A DNA stretch of 64,000 bases from Gluconacetobacter tumulicola (GTDB lineage: Bacteria; Pseudomonadota; Alphaproteobacteria; Acetobacterales; Acetobacteraceae), in NCBI RefSeq assembly GCF_014174215.1, contig NZ_JABEQL010000003.1, positions 62,001 through 126,000 on the forward strand. Direction: 5' to 3'. Below, piece by piece: positions 28,261 through 37,469 of this stretch; the stretch's first letter is position 1; the number at the start of each line of letters is the position of its first letter. The notes under the pieces were generated by a model, which was not told where the DNA came from, did not search any database, and worked only from the letters and a program-made list of their open reading frames with translations. Both the position numbers and the translations under genes were made by a program.

Positions 28261-28296
28261 CCAATCGCATGCCGGCCATGCCGGCATATCGATTGG
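28261..28296. terminator. Palindrome at the 3' end of tRNA-Leu
   Basis: CCAATCG (28261-28267) pairs with CGATTGG (28290-28296), and inside it ATGCCGGC (28269-28276) pairs with GCCGGCAT (28280-28287). The outer arm overlaps the encoded CCA end of the tRNA. It is probably a tRNA terminator or processing hairpin; no T run follows. Confidence 0.5.
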
Positions 28297-28379
28297 TGCG
28301 GTCGAGAAGACTCGAACTTCCACGGGGTTGCCCCCACAAGCACCTCAAGCTTGCGCGTCTACCATTCCGCCACGACCGC
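28294..28379 (-). tRNA. tRNA-Leu (anticodon GAG)
   Basis: An 86-base class II tRNA on the minus strand. The acceptor arm GCGGTCG/CGACCGC is perfect, followed by A73 and an encoded CCA. The D-arm region (GTGGCGGAATGGTAGACGC), the anticodon stem CAAGC/GCTTG around TTGAGGT (anticodon GAG, reading CUU and CUC), a variable arm of leucine type and the T-arm with GTTCGAGTC are all visible. It stands alone between galU and lipB, with no intron or neighbouring tRNA. Confidence 0.96.
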
Positions 28380-28453
28380 ACCGTGACATCGGTTACCGCC
28401 TGAGCGATACCGTGTGACGGAAGGCCGTATAGACGATGCAGGTTCGAGGGGCA

Positions 28454-29134
28454 ATGACCGAAAAGACAATTCTGTGGAATTCAAGCCGGGTACCGGTTCC
28501 CTACCCCGACGCGATCGCGGGGATGGAGCGACAGGTGGCGGGAATCCGCGATGGCAGCCTGCCCGAGCGGGTCTGGCTGCTGGAACATCCCCCCACCTAC
28601 ACGGCCGGCACATCGGCCCGGCAGGAAGATCTGTTCAATCCATCCGGTTTCCCCACCCATGCCGCCGGCCGGGGCGGGCAATGGACCTATCACGGCCCGG
28701 GCCAGCGGGTGGCCTATGTGATGCTGGACCTCACCAGCCAGCAGGGTACGGTCCCACCACGTGATCTACGGGCCTATGTCCATGCGCTGGAGGAATGGCT
28801 GATCCGGACATTGCGCCGGTTCGACGTGACGGGCGAACGACGCGCGGACAGAATCGGCGTCTGGGTCGTCGATCCCCTCACCGGGCGCGAGAGCAAGGTC
28901 GCGGCCCTGGGCGTCCGGGTCACGCGCTGGACCTGCTGGCATGGCGTGGCGCTGAACGTGGCACCGAACCTGGCCCATTTCGAGGGCATCGTGCCCTGCG
29001 GCATCCGCGAGCACGGTGTGACCAGCCTGCACGAACTGGGCCGCGACGTGGACATGGCCACCGTGGACGAGGCGCTGCGCGCCAACTGGCAGGATCTGTT
29101 CGGCAGCACCCCGACGCCGATCGGGGATGCCTGA
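28454..29134 (+). CDS. lipB: Octanoyltransferase LipB
   Basis: Transfers octanoyl groups from acyl carrier protein to lipoyl domains, the first step in lipoate attachment. The 226-residue protein has [15 protein letters not shown] near residue 40, the [17 protein letters not shown] loop near 75, the catalytic lysine in [11 protein letters not shown] near 150 and the acyl-accepting cysteine in [15 protein letters not shown] near 185. ATG 28454 follows GAGGGGC; the frame is open six codons upstream. It is convergent with the LolA-like gene across a hairpin. Confidence 0.95.
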   Translation: MTEKTILWNSSRVPVPYPDAIAGMERQVAGIRDGSLPERVWLLEHPPTYTAGTSARQEDLFNPSGFPTHAAGRGGQWTYHGPGQRVAYVMLDLTSQQGTVPPRDLRAYVHALEEWLIRTLRRFDVTGERRADRIGVWVVDPLTGRESKVAALGVRVTRWTCWHGVALNVAPNLAHFEGIVPCGIREHGVTSLHELGRDVDMATVDEALRANWQDLFGSTPTPIGDA

Positions 29135-29141
29135 CGGCAAA

Positions 29142-29169
29142 GAGCGCGCCGGGTTACAGCGGCGCGCTC
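29142..29169. terminator. Hairpin between lipB and the LolA-like gene
   Basis: A 10-bp stem GAGCGCGCCG/CGGCGCGCTC spans the junction of the convergent genes and overlaps the last codons of the LolA-like gene. It is a likely shared terminator, though no T run is present. Confidence 0.5.
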
Positions 29170-29762
29170 AGTGAAAAGAAATCGGGCGGGAAGTCCGTCC
29201 CGGTCCGCACATCGGTCAGATGCAGGCGCGTGCTGTTGCGCCGCGCATCCAGCAGGTCGATCGCGACCAGCGACAATTGCCCGGCGAAATCGGAGAATCC
29301 CAGCGTCAACAGGCCCTGCGACGGATTGTCGCTGCGCGCCATCGAGATCTGCAGCACATTGGCACCATGCCGGATCGCGGTAACGACCACCGCGCCCCCC
29401 AGATGCACGGGGGTGGCCAGCAACAGCCCCAGCGGCTGGTGCGACAGGTTCATCCGCGTCACCGACTGGCGCTGCGCATCACGAAACACCAGGTGCCCGC
29501 CCGCCGCCACCAGCCGCATCGGGTGCGGCGTCCGGTAATCCAGGCGCAGATTGCCCGGTTCGTAGGAAAGCGTGCCTTCCCCAACCCCGCCATCGGGCCA
29601 GGTCTGAACAACCTGGGCGGTCAGGCCGCGCGTGGTGTTCAGGTACCGTTCGACCCGCGCGACATCATGCAAGTCCACCGCGCCGGGCGATGCCTGGCAG
29701 GCCGCCACGGCCAGGGGCGCGGCCAGGAAAAGCCGGCGCGACAGAATGACGCGACGGCTCAT
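29154..29762 (-). CDS. LolA-like protein with lipoprotein signal
   Basis: A 202-residue protein resembling the outer-membrane lipoprotein carrier LolA: an extended beta-sheet pattern with RVERYLNTTRGLTAQVVQTWPDGG near the N-terminus, GNLRLDYRTPHPMRLVAAGGHL and DARRNSTRLHLTDVRTG. LolA normally carries lipoproteins across the periplasm as a free soluble protein. Here the signal sequence ends in LAVAAC, a lipobox with the cysteine at residue 22, so this copy is probably lipid-anchored, which is unusual for a LolA. It overlaps BolA by four bases. It may serve a special substrate or be a paralogue. Confidence 0.75.
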   Translation of the reverse strand: MSRRVILSRRLFLAAPLAVAACQASPGAVDLHDVARVERYLNTTRGLTAQVVQTWPDGGVGEGTLSYEPGNLRLDYRTPHPMRLVAAGGHLVFRDAQRQSVTRMNLSHQPLGLLLATPVHLGGAVVVTAIRHGANVLQISMARSDNPSQGLLTLGFSDFAGQLSLVAIDLLDARRNSTRLHLTDVRTGTDFPPDFFSLSAPL

Positions 29763-30100
29763 GCGCCCGCGATCCGGGCCTGCTCGGCAGGCGTGCGCAA
29801 TGTCAGCGACAGCGCATGCAGGCCAGAGGCAAATTCCGGCGCCAGCAGTTCATGCACCAGCCGTGACCGCTGCACGCGCGCCAACCCATCGAACGCGGCG
29901 CTGACCACCAGCACATTGAAATGGGTCTCGCCCCCAGCGGGGGCCCCGCGCATCCCCGCATGGTCGGCATGACGGCCGCTGTCATCCTCGATTTCGATCA
30001 GGCTGGGGGCCAGTTGCGCGTGGAGCGCCCGGCCGATCCGGTCCACTCTCCTGTCCTCGGCCAGAGGCGGTGCCGCATGCGCATGTTCCGTGCTGTTCAC
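29759..30100 (-). CDS. BolA family protein
   Basis: A protein of about 113 residues of the BolA family, small proteins that partner monothiol glutaredoxins in iron-sulphur trafficking and stress response. The core IGRALHAQLAPSLIEIEDDSGRHADHAG, then THFNVLVVSAAFDGLARVQRSRLVHELL and the C-terminal LHALSLTLRTPAE, matches the fold with its helix-turn-helix-like nucleic-acid groove. The start is taken as GTG 30100, because the longer frame would run into the divergent J-domain gene and an AGAGGGA site precedes the GTG. BolA next to a J-protein and cobST is a common alphaproteobacterial arrangement. Confidence 0.88.
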   Translation of the reverse strand: MNSTEHAHAAPPLAEDRRVDRIGRALHAQLAPSLIEIEDDSGRHADHAGMRGAPAGGETHFNVLVVSAAFDGLARVQRSRLVHELLAPEFASGLHALSLTLRTPAEQARIAGA

Positions 30101-30172
30101 TGTTCCCGTTCCCTCTGCTGACTGACTCTCTTGGCTCTTGCACGAATACGGTTCGAACGCACATAACGCCAG

Positions 30173-30775
30173 ATGATGACCCGAAAGAACACACGTCACC
30201 GGGCTTTCGACCCCGATCCGGATGCGCCGGCCCGGTGCTGCGACATGGCCGGATGTGACGAGAATGCCGGCTACCGCGCACCGAAGTCACGCGACGCGCT
30301 GAACGAGTATTTCTGGTTCTGTCTGCCCCATGTGCGCGAGTACAATGCACGGTGGGATTATTATAAAGGCATGTCCCCCGGCCAGATCGAGGCCCATATC
30401 CGCGATGACGTGTCCTGGAACCGCCCCTCCTGGCGGCTGGGCCAGCGCGCCGCCCGCCTCGGGCCGGACGATTTCATCGACCCGATGGATTTGATGGACG
30501 GCGCGCGCCGCCCCGGGCCACGCGCCGGCACCCCGGCCCGCCCCGACATGCCCGAGGCACTGCGCCAGCCGCTGGACATGCTCGGCCTGGACTGGCCGCT
30601 GTCGATGGACGAACTGAAGATGCGCTACAAGGACCTGGCACGACGGCATCACCCCGACGCCAATGGCGGCGACCGCCAGTCGGAGGAACTGCTGAAGAGC
30701 ATCAATGTCGCCTACACCACACTGCGCACCCACCTTGCCTCGGCACGGGAAGCCGACCTGGAACGCACCGCGTAG
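30173..30775 (+). CDS. J-domain (DnaJ-class) protein
   Basis: A 200-residue co-chaperone. The J domain is at the C-terminus (about residues 135-195), with the HPD motif in [12 protein letters not shown] and [14 protein letters not shown] before it. The N-terminal part has cysteines in ARCCDMAGC and [12 protein letters not shown] that might bind metal. This inverted architecture is characteristic of the alphaproteobacterial DnaJ-like protein encoded upstream of cobS. It presumably stimulates an Hsp70 partner; the client is unknown. It is divergent from bolA and 169 bases upstream of cobS. Confidence 0.9.
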   Translation: MMTRKNTRHRAFDPDPDAPARCCDMAGCDENAGYRAPKSRDALNEYFWFCLPHVREYNARWDYYKGMSPGQIEAHIRDDVSWNRPSWRLGQRAARLGPDDFIDPMDLMDGARRPGPRAGTPARPDMPEALRQPLDMLGLDWPLSMDELKMRYKDLARRHHPDANGGDRQSEELLKSINVAYTTLRTHLASAREADLERTA

Positions 30776-30944
30776 GCATGGCCTTGCCGGCGATAGCGTC
30801 TATAATGGATACGGGAAACGTCGAGAGAACGCCGCAGGCACCAACCGGGCGCCGAAGACAGGAAGCCAGAGACCAGAACAGGATGCGGGACGACGCCACA
30901 TCACGGCGTGTCCGGACCTCCCAGCCGTGACGGATGCAACCCTT

Positions 30945-31979
30945 ATGAATGACCTCGCCACCCTGACAGCCGGAGCCGTAGACGAGAACGGAGAGGCGCT
31001 GCCGCCGATCTCGGCCCTGTCCGGCGCCCCCGACCTGATGGTTTCGGCCCGCGAAATCTTCGGCATCGACAGCGACCTGCAGGTCCCCGCCTTCTCGATC
31101 CGCACCGACCATGTGCCCGACGCCGACCCGACCTACCGTTTCGACCACGACACCACGCTGGCGATCCTGGCGGGCTTCGCGTTCAACCGCCGGGTCATGA
31201 TCCAGGGCTATCACGGTACCGGCAAATCCTCGCATGTCGAACAGGTGGCCTCGCGCCTCAACTGGCCCTGCATCCGCATCAACCTCGACAGCCACATCTC
31301 GCGCATCGACCTGATCGGCAAGGACGCGATCGTGCTGCGCGACGGCAAGCAGGTGACGGAATTCCGCGAGGGTCTGCTGCCCTGGGCCCTGCAACGCCCG
31401 TGCGCCCTGGTGTTCGACGAATATGATGCCGGCCGCCCCGACGTGATGTTCGTCATCCAGCGCGTGCTGGAAATCGAAGGCCACCTGACGCTGCTGGACC
31501 AGAACCGCGTCATCCGCCCTCACCCGTTCTTCCGCCTGTTCGCCACCGCCAACACGGTCGGTCTGGGCGATACGACGGGCCTGTATCACGGCACCCAGCA
31601 GATCAATCAGGGCCAGATGGACCGCTGGAACATCGTGACCACCCTGAACTACCTGCCCCACGCCCAGGAAACGGCCATCGTGATGGCCAAGATGGGCGTG
31701 GACCCTAACGACGCGCCGGCCCGCAAGCGGATCGAGAGCATGGTGGCCCTGGCCGACCTGACGCGCGCGGGCTTCATCGCCGGGGATATCTCCACCGTCA
31801 TGTCGCCGCGCACGGTGATCAGCTGGGCGGAGAATTATCGGATCTTCCAGAACCTGGAATTCGCATTCCGGGTCACGTTCCTCAACAAGTGCGACGAGGC
31901 GGAGCGGCAGACGGTGGCGGAATATTACCAGCGCTGCTTCAACGTCGACCCCACCGGCACCGCGCCGCGCGCGCGCTGA
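30945..31979 (+). CDS. cobS: Cobaltochelatase subunit CobS
   Basis: The AAA+ ATPase subunit of the aerobic cobaltochelatase, which with CobT drives CobN to insert cobalt into hydrogenobyrinic acid diamide. The 344-residue protein has Walker A in [16 protein letters not shown] near residue 88, Walker B in [14 protein letters not shown] near 155 and the sensor region [12 protein letters not shown] near 190. ATG 30945 gives [10 protein letters not shown]; the frame is open far upstream, but that region shows no family similarity. cobT follows after 15 bases. cobN is not in the window, and CobST pairs also occur away from cobalamin operons. Confidence 0.94.
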   Translation: MNDLATLTAGAVDENGEALPPISALSGAPDLMVSAREIFGIDSDLQVPAFSIRTDHVPDADPTYRFDHDTTLAILAGFAFNRRVMIQGYHGTGKSSHVEQVASRLNWPCIRINLDSHISRIDLIGKDAIVLRDGKQVTEFREGLLPWALQRPCALVFDEYDAGRPDVMFVIQRVLEIEGHLTLLDQNRVIRPHPFFRLFATANTVGLGDTTGLYHGTQQINQGQMDRWNIVTTLNYLPHAQETAIVMAKMGVDPNDAPARKRIESMVALADLTRAGFIAGDISTVMSPRTVISWAENYRIFQNLEFAFRVTFLNKCDEAERQTVAEYYQRCFNVDPTGTAPRAR

Positions 31980-31994
31980 TCGGCCGGCGCCGCC

Positions 31995-33896
31995 ATGCGC
32001 GAACGTAAGAACGACATCCTGTCCGCCCGCCAGGCCGCCGCCGAACGGACGGACGCGTTCAAGCGCGCGACCGTCGGCGTGCTGCGCGCGCTGGGCGGCC
32101 GCGCGAACGCCGACGTAATCTTCCAGAGCGGCCCGATTCCCGCCGCCGCCGCCGTCAGCGGCGAGCATGTGCGCCTGCCCCAGCCGGGCGCAAACCTGCA
32201 GGAAGCCGATATCGACCGCGTCCGGGGTGCTGCCGACGCGGCGGCCCTGCGGCTGCGCCATCACGATGCCGCGCTGCATGCCGCCACCCGGCCCGAACCG
32301 GCCGATGCCCGCGCAGCCTACGAGGCACTGGAACAGGCCCGCGTGGAAAGCGTGGGCGCCCGCCACATGGCCGGCGTCGCCGCCAACCTGAAACATAAGC
32401 TCGAACGCGAATATCACGATTCCGGCTATGACCGTGCCGAACGGCGCGAGCAGATACCGCTGCCCGTCGCCCTGTCGCTGCTGGCGCGCGAGACACTGAC
32501 CGGCGAACCGGTGCCCGACTCCATGCGCGCAATCGCCGACAAATGGCGCGAGCATCTGGGACCTTCCGCCCAGCGCGCATTGAAGGACATGGCGGCCACC
32601 CAGGACGACCAGCGGGCCTTCGCCCGGGCGGCGCGCCGCCTGCTGGTGGCCTGTGAACTGATCGAGGGCGAAGCCGAAATCGAGGAAGACGCGGAGGGCA
32701 GCGACAGCGCCTCGTCCGACGAATCCGAAGACCAGCCCTCCGAATCGCCCGAAGATCAGCAGCCGCAGAAACAGGAGGATGCGTCCGGACTGCAGGAGGA
32801 CGAATCCGGCCTGCAACCTCAGCTGGCGCAGGGTACCGGCATGGGCGACGAGGATGCCGACGATGCCGAACCCGGCGAGGCCGCCGGGTCGGAGGAAGCC
32901 GGCGGCCCACGCGGCGCCGACAACCAGACGGAAGAGGACCCGTCGAACGCCTACCACGCCTTCACGACGCAGTTCGACGAAGAGATCGCGGCCGAGGATC
33001 TGTGCGACCCCGAGGAACTGAGCCGGCTGCGCCAGCAGCTCGACCAGCAATTGCTCAGCCTCCAAGGCGTGGTGTCGCGCCTGGCCAACCGCATGCAGCG
33101 CCGCCTGCTGGCCCAGCAGACCCGCGCGTGGGAATTCGACCTGGAGGAAGGCATCCTCGATGCCGGCCGCCTGTCGCGGATCGTGGTCAATCCCACCTTG
33201 TCGCTGTCCTACAAACACGAACGCGACACCGATTTCCGCGATACGGTGGTGACGCTGCTGATCGACAATTCGGGCTCGATGCGCGGCCGTCCCATCTCGG
33301 TGGCCGCGATGTGCGGCGACATCCTGGCCCGTACGCTGGAACGCTGCGCAGTGAAGGTCGAGGTGCTGGGCTTCACCACCCGGGCCTGGAAAGGCGGACA
33401 GAGCCGCGAGCGCTGGGTGGCACAGGGCAAGCCCCCCAATCCCGGCCGCCTGAACGATCTGCGGCATATCATCTACAAATCGGCCGACATGCCATGGCGC
33501 CGGGCGCGCAAGAATCTGGGCCTGATGCTGCGCGAAGGCCTGCTGAAGGAAAATATCGACGGCGAAGCCCTGCTCTGGGCATGGCGGCGCCTGCAAACGC
33601 GCCACGAAAGCCGGAAGATCCTGATGGTGATTTCCGACGGCGCTCCGGTCGATGACAGCACCCTGTCGGTCAATCCCGGCTCCTACCTGGAAACCCATCT
33701 GCGCCAGGTCATCGGCCAGATCGAAAGTCGCAGCGGCATCGAACTGGTAGCCATCGGCATCGGCCATGACGTGACACGCTATTACCGGCGCGCGGTCACG
33801 ATATCGGACGCCGAGGAACTGGGCGGCACGATGATGCAGGAACTCTCCGACCTGTTCGACGAACGGGCCGCCACACCCACCCGCCGCCGCGCCTGA
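31995..33896 (+). CDS. cobT: Cobaltochelatase subunit CobT
   Basis: The partner of CobS in the aerobic cobaltochelatase. The 633-residue protein has an N-terminal helical domain, then a long acidic, Glu/Asp/Ser/Gln-rich linker (about residues 218-315), then a von Willebrand A domain with the metal-ion site DNSGSM in [16 protein letters not shown] near residue 420 and [11 protein letters not shown] near 550. This is the usual CobT layout, analogous to the magnesium chelatase D subunit. It is followed by a hairpin repeat and the convergent decarboxylase gene. Confidence 0.94.
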   Translation: MRERKNDILSARQAAAERTDAFKRATVGVLRALGGRANADVIFQSGPIPAAAAVSGEHVRLPQPGANLQEADIDRVRGAADAAALRLRHHDAALHAATRPEPADARAAYEALEQARVESVGARHMAGVAANLKHKLEREYHDSGYDRAERREQIPLPVALSLLARETLTGEPVPDSMRAIADKWREHLGPSAQRALKDMAATQDDQRAFARAARRLLVACELIEGEAEIEEDAEGSDSASSDESEDQPSESPEDQQPQKQEDASGLQEDESGLQPQLAQGTGMGDEDADDAEPGEAAGSEEAGGPRGADNQTEEDPSNAYHAFTTQFDEEIAAEDLCDPEELSRLRQQLDQQLLSLQGVVSRLANRMQRRLLAQQTRAWEFDLEEGILDAGRLSRIVVNPTLSLSYKHERDTDFRDTVVTLLIDNSGSMRGRPISVAAMCGDILARTLERCAVKVEVLGFTTRAWKGGQSRERWVAQGKPPNPGRLNDLRHIIYKSADMPWRRARKNLGLMLREGLLKENIDGEALLWAWRRLQTRHESRKILMVISDGAPVDDSTLSVNPGSYLETHLRQVIGQIESRSGIELVAIGIGHDVTRYYRRAVTISDAEELGGTMMQELSDLFDERAATPTRRRA

Positions 33897-33907
33897 AAAG
33901 CGCGGCT

Positions 33908-33964
33908 GAGCCTGGCTGGAATGCACGCCGGCGGCGATCCGACGCGCGTATTCCAGTCAGGCTC
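33908..33964. repeat. 27-nt hairpin repeat, copy 2, within a long stem
   Basis: The repeat core occupies 33923-33949 and shares 25 of 27 bases with copy 3. It is flanked by a 15-bp stem, GAGCCTGGCTGGAAT (33908-33922) with ATTCCAGTCAGGCTC (33950-33964), paired throughout with one G-T. It lies between convergent cobT and the decarboxylase gene and touches the latter's stop, so it probably terminates both. Confidence 0.75.
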
Positions 33965-35404
33965 TTATTTTGCCAATGTTTCCAGCCGGTCCGCCAGCAG
34001 CCGCAGCAGCGCGTCAACCATGGCATCGACATCCGCCGCCACCGTGCGGTGGTTGACGATGGCCGCCCGAATCGCGCGCACGCCGTCCACCATGGTGGTG
34101 GATGGCGCGGCGACACCCGATTCGTGCAGATCCTTCACCAGCTCGCCGTTCAGCAAGTCCAGATCCACACCCGGCACACACACGCGGAAGCACACGATAT
34201 TCAGCCCCACCGGCGCCAGACGCTCCAGCAGTGGCTCCCGGTCCACGCGCCGCGCCAGATGCTGCGCCACGGCACAGCATTCATCGACCATCAGGCCCAT
34301 CCGGTCGGTGCCGTAGGTGCCCAGCGTCATCCACACCTTGAGCGCGCGAAAACCGCGTGAGAGGTCCGGCCCCAGATCGCAGAACCAGGGCGCGTTGCCC
34401 GCCAGGCCCCGATCCTCGCGCGACAGATAGGCCAGGGACTGCGCGAATGCCGCCGCCTGCCGCCCCGGCGTGCGGACCAGGATGCAGCCGGCATCATAGG
34501 GAACCTGCGCCCATTTATGGAAATCGAACGCCACACTGTCCGCCCGCTCCAGCCCTTGCAGGGCCGGACGGTGCGTCGGCGACAGCATGGCCAGCGCGCC
34601 GAACGCCCCATCGACATGGAACCAGAGCCCCTCTGCCGCCGCGATCTCCGCGATCGTGTCCAGATCGTCGATCGCGCCCGTATCGACGGTGCCGGCGGTG
34701 CCGATGACGATAAACGGCTCCAGCCCCGCCGCGCGGTCGGCCGCAATGGCCGCCCGCAATGCCGCCAGATCCATGCGATGTTCCGAATCCACCGGCAGCA
34801 CGCGCAGCGCATCCGTCCCAAGCCCCGTCAGGTCGAACGCGCGGGCAATACAGCCATGGGCGGTCGCGGCGGCGTAACCGACCAGCTTTCGCCCCCCCAC
34901 ACCCTGCCGACGCAGCGCCAGCCCGTCGCGCGCCGCCCGGCTGGCGGTCACGACCGCGATCATGTTCGCCATCGACGATCCGGTGACCAGCAGCCCGGTG
35001 GCATCGTCGGGGAACCCCATGATCCGCGCCGCCCAGCCGATCACCGCACGCTCGATCTCGACCGGCGCATGGTCACGGCCGCCGCAATTGGCATTCAGGC
35101 CGCCGGCCAGCAATTCGGCCAGCATGCCGACCCCGGTACCACCACCATGGACCCAGCCCATGAAGCCCGGATGCGTGTTGCCGGTGGCATAGGGCGCAAT
35201 CGACGCGCGAAACCGCTCGTAGAGAATATCAGGCGACGTCGGGCCCGACGGCAGGGTATCATGCAGCGCGTCGCGAACCGCATCGGGCATCGGGCGCCAG
35301 ACCGGTCCATCCCGCAGAGTCGCCAGCCGGTCGACCATGTCGTCGATCATCCGGTGGCCGAGACGACGCAGATCGTCCCAATTGTCGGGGTCCAGACCGG
35401 TCAT
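33965..35404 (-). CDS. PLP-dependent group II amino acid decarboxylase family protein
   Basis: A 479-residue fold-type I PLP enzyme of the aromatic-L-amino-acid/glutamate decarboxylase superfamily. Visible elements are NTHPGFMGWVHGGGTGVGMLAELLAG near residue 75, the cofactor-stacking region TGSSMANMIAV near 145, the PLP aspartate segment FHVDGAFGALAML near 250 and the Schiff-base lysine in VAFDFHKWAQVPYD near 297. Family members decarboxylate tyrosine, tryptophan, dopa, histidine or diaminobutyrate, or act as aldehyde synthases; the substrate cannot be told. It is transcribed alone, convergent with cobT and divergent from an alpha/beta hydrolase. Confidence 0.85.
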   Translation of the reverse strand: MTGLDPDNWDDLRRLGHRMIDDMVDRLATLRDGPVWRPMPDAVRDALHDTLPSGPTSPDILYERFRASIAPYATGNTHPGFMGWVHGGGTGVGMLAELLAGGLNANCGGRDHAPVEIERAVIGWAARIMGFPDDATGLLVTGSSMANMIAVVTASRAARDGLALRRQGVGGRKLVGYAAATAHGCIARAFDLTGLGTDALRVLPVDSEHRMDLAALRAAIAADRAAGLEPFIVIGTAGTVDTGAIDDLDTIAEIAAAEGLWFHVDGAFGALAMLSPTHRPALQGLERADSVAFDFHKWAQVPYDAGCILVRTPGRQAAAFAQSLAYLSREDRGLAGNAPWFCDLGPDLSRGFRALKVWMTLGTYGTDRMGLMVDECCAVAQHLARRVDREPLLERLAPVGLNIVCFRVCVPGVDLDLLNGELVKDLHESGVAAPSTTMVDGVRAIRAAIVNHRTVAADVDAMVDALLRLLADRLETLAK

Positions 35405-35525
35405 GGGCGCGTCCGTTTCCTTTATTGGCGATCGGCAGGCTGGCCAGTCGCACGGTTCTGTCCAATAATTTGATGCGTGCCTATATGTGTGCCATCGGGC
35501 GCATCAAGTCTTCAATGGAACCTGC

Positions 35526-36323
35526 ATGTTCTTCGGCAAACTCGAATTGACGGAAGTGGCGTGGGGCGACAGCCCGCGCCGGGCCAGGCTGGGGGGACAA
35601 GGCAAGCTGCTGGTCCTGCTGCACGGCCAGATGCAAAGCCACGCAGCCTGGCATGCCATCGCGCCCGACCTGGCCCGCACCCACACCGTGCTGTGTCCGG
35701 ACCTGCCGCGCGACCTGGATTTCCGGCGCCAGGCAGAGGAATTGCTGCGCCTGGCGTCGGATCTGGGGCACGAGCATCTAGCCGTGGCGGGACATGGCAC
35801 GGGCGGCCACATCGCCGCCTATGCCGCCTGGCTGGCGCCGGAGCGGGTGACCCATCTGGCCGAGATCGAATGCATCCCCTCGCCGGGCCATCAGGGGCGC
35901 GCCGATCTGGCCTTCGAACTGTCGCGCTACAGCAGTTGCTGGTTCGCCCAGCTTCATCCCAAGCCCGAATCGGCCACGATGGCGGTGCCCGAGGAATGGA
36001 CCCGCCCGGCACCGCATTCCGTGGCACCGTTCAGCCGCTCGGCGGTGGCCGACTATCTGGAAACCATGCCGGCGGGCGAGACCCCGGGGGCGAACGGCCA
36101 TCATCGCATCCCCCCCTATCCCGGGGATTTGCGCATAGCCTGCCCGCTGCTGGTGGTCTGGTCCCGCGACGGGCGGCTGGGCGGCTGGTACAACCCCGCC
36201 GATCTGTGGCGCCCTTACGCGACCGGCCCGCTCAACCAGGCCGAAATCGCGTGCGGCTATTATATCCCCGAGGAGCAGCCCCAGGCGCTTCTGGACGCGC
36301 TGAGCGCGTTCCTGACGTCCTGA
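35526..36323 (+). CDS. Alpha/beta hydrolase of haloacetate dehalogenase type lacking the nucleophile
   Basis: A 265-residue alpha/beta hydrolase. The cap segment CWFAQLHPKPESA matches the haloacetate dehalogenase/epoxide hydrolase group, where the nucleophile elbow reads G-H-D-R-G. Here the elbow is VAGHGTGGHIAAY, with glycine in place of the aspartate and threonine in place of arginine. The oxyanion region VLLHGQMQSHAAWH is also altered. Standard dehalogenase chemistry is therefore unlikely, and the protein may be non-catalytic or use other residues. ATG 35526 (MFFGKLEL) is chosen; the frame is open 13 codons further. It is divergent from the decarboxylase and convergent with a transporter four bases away. 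Confidence 0.72.
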   Translation: MFFGKLELTEVAWGDSPRRARLGGQGKLLVLLHGQMQSHAAWHAIAPDLARTHTVLCPDLPRDLDFRRQAEELLRLASDLGHEHLAVAGHGTGGHIAAYAAWLAPERVTHLAEIECIPSPGHQGRADLAFELSRYSSCWFAQLHPKPESATMAVPEEWTRPAPHSVAPFSRSAVADYLETMPAGETPGANGHHRIPPYPGDLRIACPLLVVWSRDGRLGGWYNPADLWRPYATGPLNQAEIACGYYIPEEQPQALLDALSAFLTS

Positions 36324-36327
36324 CGCG

Positions 36328-37326
36328 TCAGGACGCCTTCGGCAGCGCCTCGGGCTCGTCTTGCCGGCGCGCCCAGGCGGCGGCATAGCGCCGGGCCAGC
36401 ACCGCGCAGACAAAGAGCTGGACCTGGTGGAAGATCATCAGCGGCAGCACCACCAGGCCGACGGTGGCGGGCGGAAACAGCACGTTCGCCATCGGCACGC
36501 CCGAGGCCAGGGTCTTCTTGGAACCGCAGAACACGATCGCGACTTCGTCCTCCCGTGGGAAGCCAAGGGCGCGGCTGCCGAATGTGGTGATCACCAGCAC
36601 ACAGGCCAGCAGGATACTGTCCGCCAGCAGGATCAACCCGATCTGCGAGAGCGGCATCTTGTGCCACAGCCCCTGGACCACCGCCTCGCTGAAGGCGGTA
36701 TAGACCACGATCAGGATCGACCCCCGGTCGGTCATGGACAGCAGGCGCTTGTTGCGATGCGCCCATTTACCCAGCCACGGCTGCAGCACCTGCCCCAGCA
36801 CGAAGGGCAGCAGCAATTGCAGCATGATGGCCACGACACCGCCCGAGCCCGATGCCGCGCCATGGCGCTCCAGCACCAGCCCGGTCAGGATCGGCGTGAT
36901 GAAGATGCCCAGGATATTGGACGTGGTCGCCGCACAGACGGCAGCCGGCACATTGCCCCGCGCGATCGAGGTAAAGGCGATCGAGGACTGCACGGTCGAG
37001 GGCAGGCAGCACAGGAACAGGATGCCCAGCCAGACCGACGGATGCAGCATGTTGGGAAACAGCGCATGCAGGCCCAGGCCCAGCAGCGGAAACAGCGCGA
37101 AGGTGCACAGCAGGATGGCCAGGTGCAGCCGCCAGTTCACGATGCCGCCCATCACGGCCTGGCGCGACAGGCGCGCACCCTGCATGAAGAACATCACGGC
37201 AATGACCGCGATCGCCAGGTCCTGGAAGATCGGCACGGCGGCGCCGTGACAGGGCAGGATGGTGGCGATGATGACGGTACAGATAAGGCTGATCAGAAAC
37301 GGATCGGGCTTGAGCATCGGAAACAT
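36328..37326 (-). CDS. Bile acid:sodium symporter-like membrane protein
   Basis: A 332-residue integral membrane protein with nine to ten hydrophobic segments, of the bacterial SBF-like group related to the bile acid:sodium symporter/arsenite resistance superfamily. Recognisable parts are VMFFMQGARLSRQAV near residue 43, CCLPSTVQSSIAFTSIARGNVPAAV near 107 and FCGSKKTLASGVPMANVLFP near 255, the two crossover-like motifs of the fold. Bacterial relatives move organic anions, but the substrate here is unknown. It starts at ATG 37326, or possibly 37317. Confidence 0.85.
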   Translation of the reverse strand: MFPMLKPDPFLISLICTVIIATILPCHGAAVPIFQDLAIAVIAVMFFMQGARLSRQAVMGGIVNWRLHLAILLCTFALFPLLGLGLHALFPNMLHPSVWLGILFLCCLPSTVQSSIAFTSIARGNVPAAVCAATTSNILGIFITPILTGLVLERHGAASGSGGVVAIMLQLLLPFVLGQVLQPWLGKWAHRNKRLLSMTDRGSILIVVYTAFSEAVVQGLWHKMPLSQIGLILLADSILLACVLVITTFGSRALGFPREDEVAIVFCGSKKTLASGVPMANVLFPPATVGLVVLPLMIFHQVQLFVCAVLARRYAAAWARRQDEPEALPKAS

Positions 37327-37469
37327 TCCGCTGGCGGTGGAGTGAAGACGAACTGGCGCGCACCATGAACCGGCGCGATGTTTGCCGAAACATCGCAGCC
37401 TGCCTCGCCTCGGTCACGATCCCGTGCCAAGGAAGGGCGGTATAAGATCGCAATTCCCGGGGCAAGTCG

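Noticed and set aside
28261-28296. Attachment site for an integrated element at tRNA-Leu
   Set aside because: No integrase, no second copy of the tRNA end and normal housekeeping genes on both sides; a hairpin is a simpler reading.
30702-33926. Leftward open frame of more than 1000 codons
   Set aside because: It is fully antisense to cobS and cobT, which show all expected motifs. The frame is rich in Arg, Gly and His as shadow frames are.
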